Below are positions 18,199 through 26,351 of a DNA stretch of 64,000 nucleotides, piece by piece. A model generated the notes under the pieces. That model saw only the letters and a list, made by a program, of their open reading frames with translations. It was not told the origin of the DNA and searched no databases. The stretch's first letter is position 1, and each line of letters begins with the position of its first letter. The position numbers were made by a program, and so were the translations under genes. Source of the stretch: Microvirga antarctica (GTDB lineage: Bacteria; Pseudomonadota; Alphaproteobacteria; Rhizobiales; Beijerinckiaceae); contig NZ_JAGEMM010000002.1 in the NCBI RefSeq assembly GCF_017921815.1, forward strand, positions 186,001 to 250,000. Reading direction: 5' to 3'.

Positions 18199-19067
18199 CG
18201 TATCGCCTGTCTTTTCGGTTCCTGCTCAAGAAGCGGCTTTGCGTCCGGGTCGACAACCACGCCATACTTGTTCCGCAGGTTCGCGAGGAACGCCTCGTTC
18301 GTCTCGTTGGCTTTCCATCTGCGCCAGTCGTCCATGACCGTCTTGCGGACATCCTCGAACCGATGCGGCTCGCCTTGCTCCCTCCGGAGCACCAGCACAA
18401 GATGTGCGCCGTAGCCCGATTTGACAGGGCCACTCCATGAACCCGGCTTCAGCGCGAACACCGTCCGCGCAAAGTCGGGGCCGAACAGGCTTGAAACCGT
18501 CTGAAGGTCAACTCCGGCGTATTCATCCTCAAGCGGCAGCGGGTCGCCTTCGGGAGGCCTCGCGTCCCCGTTCGCCGCAATGAGCGACAGCGCTGCGCCA
18601 GCCTCCGCAGACGGGTTCGGGCGCTGGCCGGGGCTAAAGAAAATGTGCCTGAACGACACCTGTGCTTCCGTCCTGTGGTGCTCTGCACGGGTGGCGAAGA
18701 AACGCCGAAGTTCATCCTCACTGGGATCCGCAATGCTGGTGGTGTCCTCGATGAGGAAGGTGAGCTTCTGCGCCAGCCGGCGTCGCACGATCGTGTCGTT
18801 CTGGTCGAGGCCAAGCGCCCGGGCTTCGCGGGCAAGCAGTTCTTCGTTGACGAGCGTTGCCATGAGATCGGTCAACTCACTGCTCGTGGGCTCCCGACGC
18901 CACTGACTTGCAAAGGTCTCCCGCAGCCAACGCACCTCTCCCGGACCAATTCTGACAGACGCCTCGGGCATCGCGTTCTGGCTGCCGCGCGACCACCATT
19001 CTTGGACGCCGAACAGGAGGGCGCCCGCAATCACGAAATGAAAAAGCGGCTCGCGGATCAGTTTCAC
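18195..19067 (-). CDS. Membrane-anchored PpiC/parvulin-like peptidyl-prolyl isomerase
   Basis: A 290-residue protein with one N-terminal membrane anchor (about residues 8-22), a SurA/PpiC-like helical region (TSSELTDLMATLVNEELLAREA) and a diverged parvulin domain (about 125-235, including VSFRHIFFSPG and FALKPGSWSGPVKSGYGAHLVLVL). Parvulin proteins assist folding of exported proteins in the periplasm. It is the first gene of the three-gene unit and may fold the DUF3604 or HupE-like partner; that is inference. The stop overlaps the next start by four bases. Confidence 0.85.
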   Translation of the reverse strand: MKLIREPLFHFVIAGALLFGVQEWWSRGSQNAMPEASVRIGPGEVRWLRETFASQWRREPTSSELTDLMATLVNEELLAREARALGLDQNDTIVRRRLAQKLTFLIEDTTSIADPSEDELRRFFATRAEHHRTEAQVSFRHIFFSPGQRPNPSAEAGAALSLIAANGDARPPEGDPLPLEDEYAGVDLQTVSSLFGPDFARTVFALKPGSWSGPVKSGYGAHLVLVLRREQGEPHRFEDVRKTVMDDWRRWKANETNEAFLANLRNKYGVVVDPDAKPLLEQEPKRQAIR

Positions 19068-19449
19068 GGCAGGCCTCTGCCGTCATGGGCGACGGCACAG
19101 CTAATCTGCCTGCCGATCGCTTCACTGGCAAGAAGGTCGCCGACGAAATCGCCGCAGAACTTTCGCCGGGCTTACGCCGGCCAGCAGGAGACGCGGCGAG
19201 CAGAGCGCCCAACCGAGGCGCAAGCACACAGACACCGCGCTCTGTCGATGTTGCGGTCTCCAGCGACGCGGTCGCAGCGCCTCACCCATCCTCTCCGATC
19301 GACGAGTCCCGCCCAGACTTCCTGATCACGCACACCGACCCACGCATCAGGCCCTGGCTTTCGACAGAGCAGAAACCTCGCTGATCCTTGCGACAGACTT
19401 GCTCCGGATTTGAAATGCTATTACGTGTATTGTCTGTGTGGGGGCAATC
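19068..19449. other. Divergent promoter region
   Basis: About 380 bases between the start of the PPIase operon (minus strand) and the BRCT-protein gene (plus strand). It must hold both promoters, but no clear -35/-10 pair or operator could be picked out. Frames through it are shadows. Confidence 0.5.
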
Positions 19450-20055
19450 ATGAGTAGCGAATTTTACAACAAAGTCGGTGGCGACCGCATCTCGTCGCGC
19501 CAGATGGATGAATTGATCGGCGTGGCACGAGGCTTGGCGGCAGACAACAAAATCAATCAGGAAGAGGTCGAGTTTCTCCAGAAGTGGCTTGCTGCAAACA
19601 TTCATATCAGCGATCAACCGCTGATCCGGACTCTCTACCAGCGCGTCAATGATATTCTTGCGGATGGCCTTGCAGACGAGGTCGAGCGGGCTGAGTTGCT
19701 TGACACGCTCAATAGGTTTTCGAGCCGAGACTTTGAACTCGGAGAAATCCTCAAGGCGACAACTCTCCCGCTTTGCGACCCAGCGCCAGTCCTCTCATTT
19801 GCAAATAAGCGATTTTGTTTCACAGGGACGTTCGGCTACGGGCAACGCAAACACTGTGAGCAAGCGGTGACGAGCCGCGGGAGCATTGCCGGTCCGCTGA
19901 ACCAGACGATCAACTACCTCGTCATCGGGGTTTATGCGACAGAGTCGTGGAAGCACTCTTCGTTCGGCCACAAGATCTTGAAGGCCGCGGAATGGCGGGC
20001 GAGGGGCGTGCCTGTTGCCATCGTCTCGGAGGAGCACTGGACGCGGCATCTTTGA
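19450..20055 (+). CDS. TerB-like + BRCT domain protein
   Basis: A 201-residue protein. The C-terminal half (about residues 115-198) is a BRCT domain like that at the end of NAD-dependent DNA ligase: KRFCFTGTFGYGQRKHCEQA, TINYLVIG, GHKILKAAEW and the closing VAIVSEEHW. The N-terminal 100 residues are helical with an acidic pattern (GLAADNKINQEEVEFLQKWL) like TerB or other tellurite-type modules. No ligase, nuclease or polymerase domain is present, so it probably binds DNA ends or a partner protein. GGGG five bases before the ATG fits a binding site. Base composition is visibly lower in GC than neighbours, which suggests transfer. Confidence 0.8.
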   Translation: MSSEFYNKVGGDRISSRQMDELIGVARGLAADNKINQEEVEFLQKWLAANIHISDQPLIRTLYQRVNDILADGLADEVERAELLDTLNRFSSRDFELGEILKATTLPLCDPAPVLSFANKRFCFTGTFGYGQRKHCEQAVTSRGSIAGPLNQTINYLVIGVYATESWKHSSFGHKILKAAEWRARGVPVAIVSEEHWTRHL

Positions 20056-20174
20056 AGCCACGGGCTGTTCAACGACAGCCACTCAGTGCCGTCCATCACC
20101 GGACCTCTCGTGTCGGACAGACCATCGCAGCATTATCCTGTGCGCCGCCGCATGACCGCACCGCCACTCGAATC

Positions 20175-21185
20175 TCAAAACGTCAGAACGATCTTTCCGA
20201 AATGCCGGCCGCGCTCCAGCGCCAGAAGGGCGTCGCCAAGCGCTGTCCACGGGTAGATTGAATCGACGACGGGCTTCAGGTGATTGAACGCAATCGCCCG
20301 GTTCATATCCTCGAAGGATTGCCGCGATCCGACCGAGATGCCGCGCACGCGCGCCCGTTTGCGGAAGATCAGCAGCGGGTCGACCGTACCCTGCTGTCCG
20401 CCCAGATAGCCGATGGCGCTGATCTGGCCGGCGAGGCGGAGCGACAGCAGGGATTGGGTGAAGGTCTGCGCCCCTCCGACCTCGATCACATGATCCACGC
20501 CACGTCCGCCGGTGAACGTCAGGACGCTGGCAGACCATTCCGGCTCGCGCCGATAATTGATGAAGCACGACGCGCCAAGGGCGATGGCCTTTTCGCCTTT
20601 CTCGTCGCTGCCTGAGAGGACAATCGCCCGCGCGCCGAACATGACGGCGAACTGCAACGCGAAAATCGCCACGCCACCTGTTCCCTGGACGAGCACATCG
20701 TCTCCGGCCTTCAACCCGCCCTCGGTGACGAGCGCATGCCAGGCGGTGACGGCCGCACAGGGAAGCGTTGCGGCTTCTTCGTCGGTCAGGTGATCCGGTA
20801 CGCGCACGACGCCGTCCTGATCGAGCGCGACAAACTCCGCGAGCACGCCCTGGAGCGCGCCGCCGAGTTGACGTGAGGGATCCGCGAGATCCGCCGGTCC
20901 GCCCAGCCAGCCCTGCCAGAATGTTCCGCACACCCTGTCGCCGACGCGCACGCGCGTGACGTCGGCACCCGCGGCGACAACGATTCCGACGCAGTCGGAT
21001 AGCGGCACGAGGGGGAGTGGAAACGCGCGGCTGAAGATCCCCGTGACGATTTCGTAATCGCGATAATTGATCGACGCAGCCTTGACCTGAATGATCACCT
21101 GATGGGGAAGCGGGCTGGGCGTTTCGCGCTCCACCACATGCAGATGGCCGAGACTCCGTCCGCCGTCGAGAACCATCGCTTGCAT
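20175..21185 (-). CDS. Medium-chain dehydrogenase/reductase, zinc-type alcohol dehydrogenase family
   Basis: A 336-residue MDR protein. It has the GroES-like start (QAMVLDGG, INYRDYEIVTG), the LPLVPLSDCVGIVVAAG segment, GDRVCGTFWQGW and a Rossmann domain with VLVQGTGGVAIFALQ. The catalytic cysteine of classical zinc ADHs (…G.CGTDLH) is replaced by NYRDYE, so it is more like the zinc-free quinone-oxidoreductase branch. It is the last gene of the minus-strand operon that begins at 29085, only 11 bases after the citryl-CoA-lyase-like gene, and may oxidise or reduce an aldehyde, ketone or enoyl intermediate of that pathway. Confidence 0.85.
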   Translation of the reverse strand: MQAMVLDGGRSLGHLHVVERETPSPLPHQVIIQVKAASINYRDYEIVTGIFSRAFPLPLVPLSDCVGIVVAAGADVTRVRVGDRVCGTFWQGWLGGPADLADPSRQLGGALQGVLAEFVALDQDGVVRVPDHLTDEEAATLPCAAVTAWHALVTEGGLKAGDDVLVQGTGGVAIFALQFAVMFGARAIVLSGSDEKGEKAIALGASCFINYRREPEWSASVLTFTGGRGVDHVIEVGGAQTFTQSLLSLRLAGQISAIGYLGGQQGTVDPLLIFRKRARVRGISVGSRQSFEDMNRAIAFNHLKPVVDSIYPWTALGDALLALERGRHFGKIVLTF

Positions 21186-21196
21186 GGTCACAGCCC

Positions 21197-22021
21197 TTAA
21201 GTCGGCTCTGAGAGCGTGCGCGGAGCCGGGCCCTCGTAGGTGTAGCGCGACGATTTCGGCACAGGTCCCTTGATGCGCTCTTTCCGTGTGCTTTGCTCCC
21301 ATGCATGCGCGACGATGCCGAGACTGCGCGAGAGGACCAGAAGGGCGCGGCCCATGGGCGGATCGAATCCGAGTTCGAGATAGACAGCGCCTGCCGCCGC
21401 ATCCACGTTCATCGGAATGGGTTTGCCCTTGGCGGCCGCAATCGCCGCCTCGACCTGCTGGGCCATGCGCACATACTTTCCGTCGATGTCGCCGCGGCGC
21501 ACGGCCTCTTCGGCGAGTTCCAGGACACGGGGCGATCGCGGGTCACGCTGATGGAAGCGGTGGCCGTATCCCGGAACGAAACCACCATAGACCTTGGATC
21601 GCTCGAGCACCTCGCGCCCGAGGGCTGCGGGATCGTCGGTTGCGACTGCATCATCGACAAGACCGCGAAGGAGCTCCATCGACTGCTCGATGGCGCCCCC
21701 ATGGATGTCGCCGAGAACGCCAACGCCTTCGGCGACGGCCGTGTTCATGGAAACCCCGCAGGTAATGGCCATCCGGGCGATGGCGATGCTCGGCGCATGG
21801 GGCCCGTGATCGACCCCGCCCAGCATCGCGGCCTCCAGCAAGCGAGCTTGTTCTGCGGTCGGCAGATCGCCCCTCACCAGAAGCCAGAGCATGTCGATGA
21901 AGCCGATGCGGCCGATCAGCTCTTCAATGGCATAGCCGCGCATGCGGATGGAATTGGGCTTCACCTCGCAGATCGACGTGCGCCACCAATCGGCAACCTC
22001 GGCATTTTGCGTATGATCCAT
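21197..22021 (-). CDS. Citryl-CoA lyase-like protein (short citrate synthase family)
   Basis: A 274-residue member of the citrate synthase superfamily, much shorter than citrate synthase (about 430). Recognisable blocks are YAIEELIGRIGFIDMLWLL, GVDHGPHAPS, VPGYGHRFHQRDPRSP with the conserved catalytic histidine, and MNVDAAAGAVYLELGF. The short form is typical of citryl-CoA lyase-like enzymes, which cleave a 3-hydroxy-acyl-CoA to acetyl-CoA and an oxo acid. The substrate need not be citryl-CoA. In this operon a CoA-transferase gene is co-regulated, so cleavage of a CoA-activated branched acid is the likely job. Confidence 0.85.
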   Translation of the reverse strand: MDHTQNAEVADWWRTSICEVKPNSIRMRGYAIEELIGRIGFIDMLWLLVRGDLPTAEQARLLEAAMLGGVDHGPHAPSIAIARMAITCGVSMNTAVAEGVGVLGDIHGGAIEQSMELLRGLVDDAVATDDPAALGREVLERSKVYGGFVPGYGHRFHQRDPRSPRVLELAEEAVRRGDIDGKYVRMAQQVEAAIAAAKGKPIPMNVDAAAGAVYLELGFDPPMGRALLVLSRSLGIVAHAWEQSTRKERIKGPVPKSSRYTYEGPAPRTLSEPT

Positions 22022-22038
22022 CGGCTGGCTCCTGTGGG

Positions 22039-22950
22039 TCAGATCTGTCGGGCTTGGCGGGCGAAAGTGTCAGCCAATGTTCCGGCGGTCATGATGTCGA
22101 CGGCCGGATGCGACTGTGCGTGCTCAAGGACTTCGCGAAGATAGCGGATCCGATGCGCCGTTCCGAAGACCCAAGGATGAACGCCAATGGCGAGCGCACG
22201 AGCGCTGTCCGCTGGCGCCCCGGCAAGCCCTTCGATCGCGTCGGCGACGAGACCTGGAAAGCGCTCGGCCGAGACCCTGCGAAGCGCGAGCGTTTGCACG
22301 TCGTCCCACTCGCTGGGGGCAGGGAGCGCGATCAGACCCGGCGCGTCGAGCTGCAGATAAGGCTGCTCGTCGTTCGCCCAATCCATCGTGTAGGAAAAGC
22401 CGGCCTCGCGCAGCAATGCGGAGGTGCGCGGCGTGTTGCCGAAATCCTGCGACAGCCAGCCGCGCGGCTGAACACCAAAGGCGCTCTGAAGGGCGTCGCG
22501 TGACTGCAGAATGTGATCGCGCTCCACCTCTGCGCTCATATGGCTGGTGATCATCCGGTTGGCGGTCAGGCCATGCGCCGCAATCTCGTAGCCGCGCGAC
22601 GCGATCGCGCCAACGATCTCCGGATGCGCCTCGATCGCGCCCGCCCCGATGGCAGCCGTCACCGGCACGGCGAGGTCGTCGAGAACCTCGAGCACCCGGT
22701 AGAGCCCGACGCGGTTGCCGTACTGGCGGTAGGACCAGGTTCGGTAATCGGGCGTGAACGTCCCGAACTCGCCTTTGAAGCGCGGCTCGCGATAGGCCCC
22801 GTCTGGCGTGAACAGCTCGTAATGCTCGATCTGCAGAACGATGTAGAGAGCAATCGGCTTGCCGCTCGCCAGCCTGAACGGCGCCCGGTCCGGCACCGCC
22901 GAGTAAGGATAGATCGCATGGTCCATGCCGGGGCGACGTGCTGTCGGCAT
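22039..22950 (-). CDS. Polysaccharide deacetylase-fold protein, PuuE-like (first of pair)
   Basis: A 303-residue NodB/polysaccharide-deacetylase fold protein without signal peptide, hence cytosolic. It has QIEHYELF instead of the usual Asp-Asp metal motif, YGNRVGLYRVLEVLDDL, AAHGLTANRMITSHMSAEVE and PRGWLSQDFGNTP. This pattern is that of the allantoinase PuuE group, members of which open cyclic ureide or imide rings rather than deacetylating glycans. AGGAGACG before the ATG supports the start. It lies one base after the stop of its paralogue. Confidence 0.85.
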   Translation of the reverse strand: MPTARRPGMDHAIYPYSAVPDRAPFRLASGKPIALYIVLQIEHYELFTPDGAYREPRFKGEFGTFTPDYRTWSYRQYGNRVGLYRVLEVLDDLAVPVTAAIGAGAIEAHPEIVGAIASRGYEIAAHGLTANRMITSHMSAEVERDHILQSRDALQSAFGVQPRGWLSQDFGNTPRTSALLREAGFSYTMDWANDEQPYLQLDAPGLIALPAPSEWDDVQTLALRRVSAERFPGLVADAIEGLAGAPADSARALAIGVHPWVFGTAHRIRYLREVLEHAQSHPAVDIMTAGTLADTFARQARQI

Positions 22951-22951
22951 C

Positions 22952-23848
22952 TCACGTCTCCTGCGGCGAAGAAGCCGCAGCGGTTTGCGACAGGTACCAG
23001 TCGGCGATCTCTTCTCCCGTCGCCATCCATACCCGGTCATGCGAGCGGATATGGGAAAGCGCCCTGTCGAGATATTTCAGCCGGTGCGGACGGCCCATGA
23101 TGTAGGGATGAACGGCGAGGTTCATGATCCGCGGATGCACCGCACCCTCGCGGTAGAGCGTATCGAACATATCACGCGCCATGCGCTCGAATTCCGGTCC
23201 TTCACCCGCTCCGGCGTAGATGACCGAGTCGTTGAGGTCCATCTGATAGGGCAGGCTGAGCAGCCTGCCGCGACGCACGCTGATGGGCGTCGGCTGATCG
23301 TCATGATAGAAGTCGCAATAGTATTTGATGCCGGCTTCGGCCACGAGATCAGGCGTGTTGAGCGTGTGGGAGGCTGCGGGCGAGAACCATCCGGCAAGCT
23401 GCCGCCCGGTCAGACGGCGGTAGGTCTCGACGCAGTCGGCGATCATCGCGCGCTCTTCGTCTTCCTCGTAACCCCAGAGATATTGCGTGTTGTAGATGCC
23501 GTGGCACATGTAGTCCCAGCCACGGCGCTCACAAGCCTCGAAGATCGCTGGATAATGTTCGAAATTGGCGAGGTTGAGTGAGACGGTGCAGCGAATGTCG
23601 TGGGCATCCATGACCTCGAACATCCGCCAGAGTCCGACACGATTGCCGTAATCCTTGGTGGCGTATCCCAGCACATCGGGATGGGGCGTACGCGGCCATG
23701 GATCGCGCACACGGACGGGGTCCGGCAGATATTCGTAATGCTCGATATTGGGACAGACCCACACGGCGATCTGTGCATCGTTGGGCCAGCGGAAACGCTC
23801 GCGCGAAACGATCGGGCCGCCAAGAAAACGAGCAGGGTCAGTCAGCAT
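22952..23848 (-). CDS. Polysaccharide deacetylase-fold protein, PuuE-like (second of pair)
   Basis: A 298-residue cytosolic paralogue of the next gene. Shared blocks are NIEHYEYLPDP, YGNRVGLWRMFEVMDAHDI, MCHGIYNTQYLWGYEEDEERAMI, AGWFSPAASHTLNTPDLVAEAGI and CDFYHDDQPTPI. PuuE-type ring-opening amidohydrolase activity is the best guess. Two adjacent paralogues suggest either a hetero-oligomer or two successive hydrolytic steps. Its start overlaps the livF-like stop by 11 bases. Confidence 0.87.
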   Translation of the reverse strand: MLTDPARFLGGPIVSRERFRWPNDAQIAVWVCPNIEHYEYLPDPVRVRDPWPRTPHPDVLGYATKDYGNRVGLWRMFEVMDAHDIRCTVSLNLANFEHYPAIFEACERRGWDYMCHGIYNTQYLWGYEEDEERAMIADCVETYRRLTGRQLAGWFSPAASHTLNTPDLVAEAGIKYYCDFYHDDQPTPISVRRGRLLSLPYQMDLNDSVIYAGAGEGPEFERMARDMFDTLYREGAVHPRIMNLAVHPYIMGRPHRLKYLDRALSHIRSHDRVWMATGEEIADWYLSQTAAASSPQET

Positions 23849-24602
23849 GGCTGATCTGCTCGTCCGAGCGGCCGAGATAGGCGCCGGCGATCTTGGGATC
23901 GTCGATGAGATCGGATGCCTTGCCGCTCATGATCGTTTTCCCCTGATCGATCACGAACGCCCTGTCGGCGATCTCAAGCGACATCAGGGCATTCTGCTCG
24001 ATCAGCAGGATTGTGGTCTTCGTGTTGCGCAGGCCGGCGAGGATCTCGAAGATCCGATCGACGAATTTTGGCGCAAGGCCCATGGAAGGCTCGTCGAGCA
24101 GAAGCAGATCGGGCTTGCCCATCAGTGCACGCCCCATGGCCAGCATCTGCTGCTCGCCGCCCGACAGCGATCCCGCCATCTGGGTGCGCCGATCCTTCAG
24201 GACCGGAAACAGGTCGAAGACATTGGTCATGATGGCCCCAGCCTCGCCCTTGGGCGTGCGCTCCAGCGCACCCAGTTCGAGATTCTCGATGACAGACGAT
24301 GCGGGGAAGACGCGGCGCCCCTCCGGTACGACGCCGATCCCCATGCGCACGAGATGATGCGTGGCGATTCCCACTGTGGAGCGCCCGCGGAAACGGATCT
24401 CCCCGCGGGCGATCTCGACGGAATTCAGGATGGCTTTGAGCGTCGTCGTCTTGCCGGCGCCGTTTGCGCCGATGAGAGCAACGAACTCGCCCTCGCGCAC
24501 GTCGAGATGCACATCGCGCAGGGCGCGGATGCCGCCGAAATTCACGGCGAGCTGACGCACCTCGAGGAGAGGGGTGCCGGCCACTGGCGCTTCAGGCTGC
24601 AT
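23838..24602 (-). CDS. Branched-chain-amino-acid-type ABC importer ATPase (LivF-like)
   Basis: A 254-residue ATPase with Walker A GANGAGKTTT, signature LSGGEQQMLAMGRALM, Walker B LLLLDEPSMGLAP and the LivF-type end MSGKASDLIDDPKIAGAYLG. It energises the five-part Liv-type importer encoded next to it. The ATG at 24602 has GGAGG five bases upstream; another in-frame ATG eleven codons earlier lies inside the livG-like gene. Overlaps with both neighbours show tight coupling. Confidence 0.92.
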   Translation of the reverse strand: MQPEAPVAGTPLLEVRQLAVNFGGIRALRDVHLDVREGEFVALIGANGAGKTTTLKAILNSVEIARGEIRFRGRSTVGIATHHLVRMGIGVVPEGRRVFPASSVIENLELGALERTPKGEAGAIMTNVFDLFPVLKDRRTQMAGSLSGGEQQMLAMGRALMGKPDLLLLDEPSMGLAPKFVDRIFEILAGLRNTKTTILLIEQNALMSLEIADRAFVIDQGKTIMSGKASDLIDDPKIAGAYLGRSDEQISHAD

Positions 24603-25362
24603 GACGCCTCCGTCCGAGGTAAGCGACGATGACATCCTCGTTCCCCTGGATCTCGCGCGGCGTTCCCTCCGCGATGTTGCGTCCAAAATTGAGCACACTG
24701 ATATGGTCGCACACGGACATGACGACGCGCACCGCGTGTTCGACAAGCAGAATGGTGACGCCCCGCGACACGATTTCCCGAAGGATGCTGACGACCCGGT
24801 CCATTTCGGTCGGGTTCATGCCGGCAAGCGGCTCGTCAAGCATCAGGAGCTTCGGCTTTGTGGCCAGCGCGCGGGCGATTTCGAGAAGACGCTGCTCGCC
24901 GTAGGGCAGACTTCCCGCGATAGTCTCGGCACGATGGGAGAGGCCGACATCGGAAAGGAGCCCCATCGCCTGTTCCTTCGCGCGGCGTTCGGCCGGCCCG
25001 TTGCGCATCAGCAACGCGGAGCCGAGGCCGTAGCCAAGATGACGGTGTTCGCCGATGAGGACGTTGTCGAGCACGGTCATCGCGCGGAATAGGCGCAGGT
25101 TCTGGAAAGTGCGCGCAATCCCGGCGGCGTTGACGACATTCGACCGTCGGCCCGCGACATCTGTGCCGCCGATACTGACGCTGCCGGCATTTGGCTGGAT
25201 GACGCCCGTCACGACGTTGATGAAGGTCGACTTGCCCGAACCGTTGGGGCCGATCAGGCCATGAATCGTGCCTGGCCGGATGGACATGCGAACGTCGTCC
25301 AGGGCCGCGAGCCCACCAAAGTTCTTGCAGAGACCGGAGACAGTCAGCAGGCTGTCGGTCAT
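24592..25362 (-). CDS. Branched-chain-amino-acid-type ABC importer ATPase (LivG-like)
   Basis: A 256-residue ATPase with Walker A GPNGSGKSTFINVVTG, the LivG-type Q-loop region IARTFQNLRLF, a diverged signature LPYGEQRLLEIARAL and Walker B LLMLDEPLAGMNP. The C-terminus ends VIVAYLG typical of LivG. It overlaps the livM-like gene by four bases. Substrate of this class ranges from amino acids to amides, urea and aromatic acids. Confidence 0.93.
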   Translation of the reverse strand: MTDSLLTVSGLCKNFGGLAALDDVRMSIRPGTIHGLIGPNGSGKSTFINVVTGVIQPNAGSVSIGGTDVAGRRSNVVNAAGIARTFQNLRLFRAMTVLDNVLIGEHRHLGYGLGSALLMRNGPAERRAKEQAMGLLSDVGLSHRAETIAGSLPYGEQRLLEIARALATKPKLLMLDEPLAGMNPTEMDRVVSILREIVSRGVTILLVEHAVRVVMSVCDHISVLNFGRNIAEGTPREIQGNEDVIVAYLGRRRHAA

Positions 25363-26351
25363 GGCTGCGCCTCCGTCGAGACGATTTTCTGGTCGGCCCT
25401 GTCTTTGCGCTCGGCGAGTCTCGCGCGGACCACCGATCCGAGAGAGATAAGACCGCCGGGCAGGAAGAGCATGACTACGATGACGATGACGCCCCAGATG
25501 AGATAGTAATAGTCTTGGAGAGGGCGGAGAACTTCGGGCAGCACGTAGACGACGAAGCTGCCGAGGATCGAGCCCGCGATGCTTCCGGTGCCGCCGATGA
25601 TCATCATCATGAAGATGCGGATGGAGACGTCGAGCGAGAAGCTGTCGGGATTGAGGAAGCGGATGTAATGGGCGTAAAGCGCTCCGGCAAATCCGGCCAG
25701 GGCTGCCGATATGACGAAGGCCGACACTTTCGTGATCCGGACGTCAATGCCCATGCAGGCGGCCGCAGTCTCATCGTCCTTGATGGCCTTGAGCGCCCGT
25801 CCGAAGCCGGATGCCACCAGCCGGATCATCAGATAGACGATGAAGGCAAGGCAGATCAGCACGAAATAATAATAGTTCAGGTTCGACGTCAGGTCGATGC
25901 CCGGCAGATAAGGCCGGAGGATGGGCGCAACGCCGTCGATCCCGTTGGTGAGAAAAACCCAGTTGATCGACAGAAGCTGTGCGATGGACCCGAACGCGAT
26001 GGTGATCACCGCCAGGAAATGGCCGCTCCAGCGCAACGCCGGAAATCCAAGCAGCAAGCCCGATGTGGCGGTGAGGAGGATCGCCATCGGCGCCGACAGC
26101 CAGAAGGGCCAGCCCTGGTACACGGACAACAGGGCGGACGTGTATGAACCGATGAGAAAGAACCCGGCATGTCCGAGCGAAATCAAACCGCCGTAGCCGC
26201 TGATCAGGTTGAGGCTGAGGGTCAGGATGGCGAAGATCACCACCATGATCATGAGATGAAGCGCGTATTCCGACAGGAAGATGGGAATGACGATCGCCGC
26301 GATTATAACGGCAAGCCCGAGCGGATTGAGACGGCCCATGCGCGATCTCAT
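25359..26351 (-). CDS. Branched-chain-amino-acid-type ABC importer permease (LivM-like)
   Basis: A 330-residue permease with eight to ten helices. Family blocks are LNLISGYGGLISLGHAGFF, GLLLGFPALRWSGHFLAVITIAFG (split here only for quoting), GRALKAIKDDETAAACMGIDV and IIGGTGSIAGSILGS. The start is the ATG that overlaps the stop of the livH-like gene as ATGA; although the frame stays open far upstream, that part is inside livH. Confidence 0.92.
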   Translation of the reverse strand: MRSRMGRLNPLGLAVIIAAIVIPIFLSEYALHLMIMVVIFAILTLSLNLISGYGGLISLGHAGFFLIGSYTSALLSVYQGWPFWLSAPMAILLTATSGLLLGFPALRWSGHFLAVITIAFGSIAQLLSINWVFLTNGIDGVAPILRPYLPGIDLTSNLNYYYFVLICLAFIVYLMIRLVASGFGRALKAIKDDETAAACMGIDVRITKVSAFVISAALAGFAGALYAHYIRFLNPDSFSLDVSIRIFMMMIIGGTGSIAGSILGSFVVYVLPEVLRPLQDYYYLIWGVIVIVVMLFLPGGLISLGSVVRARLAERKDRADQKIVSTEAQP

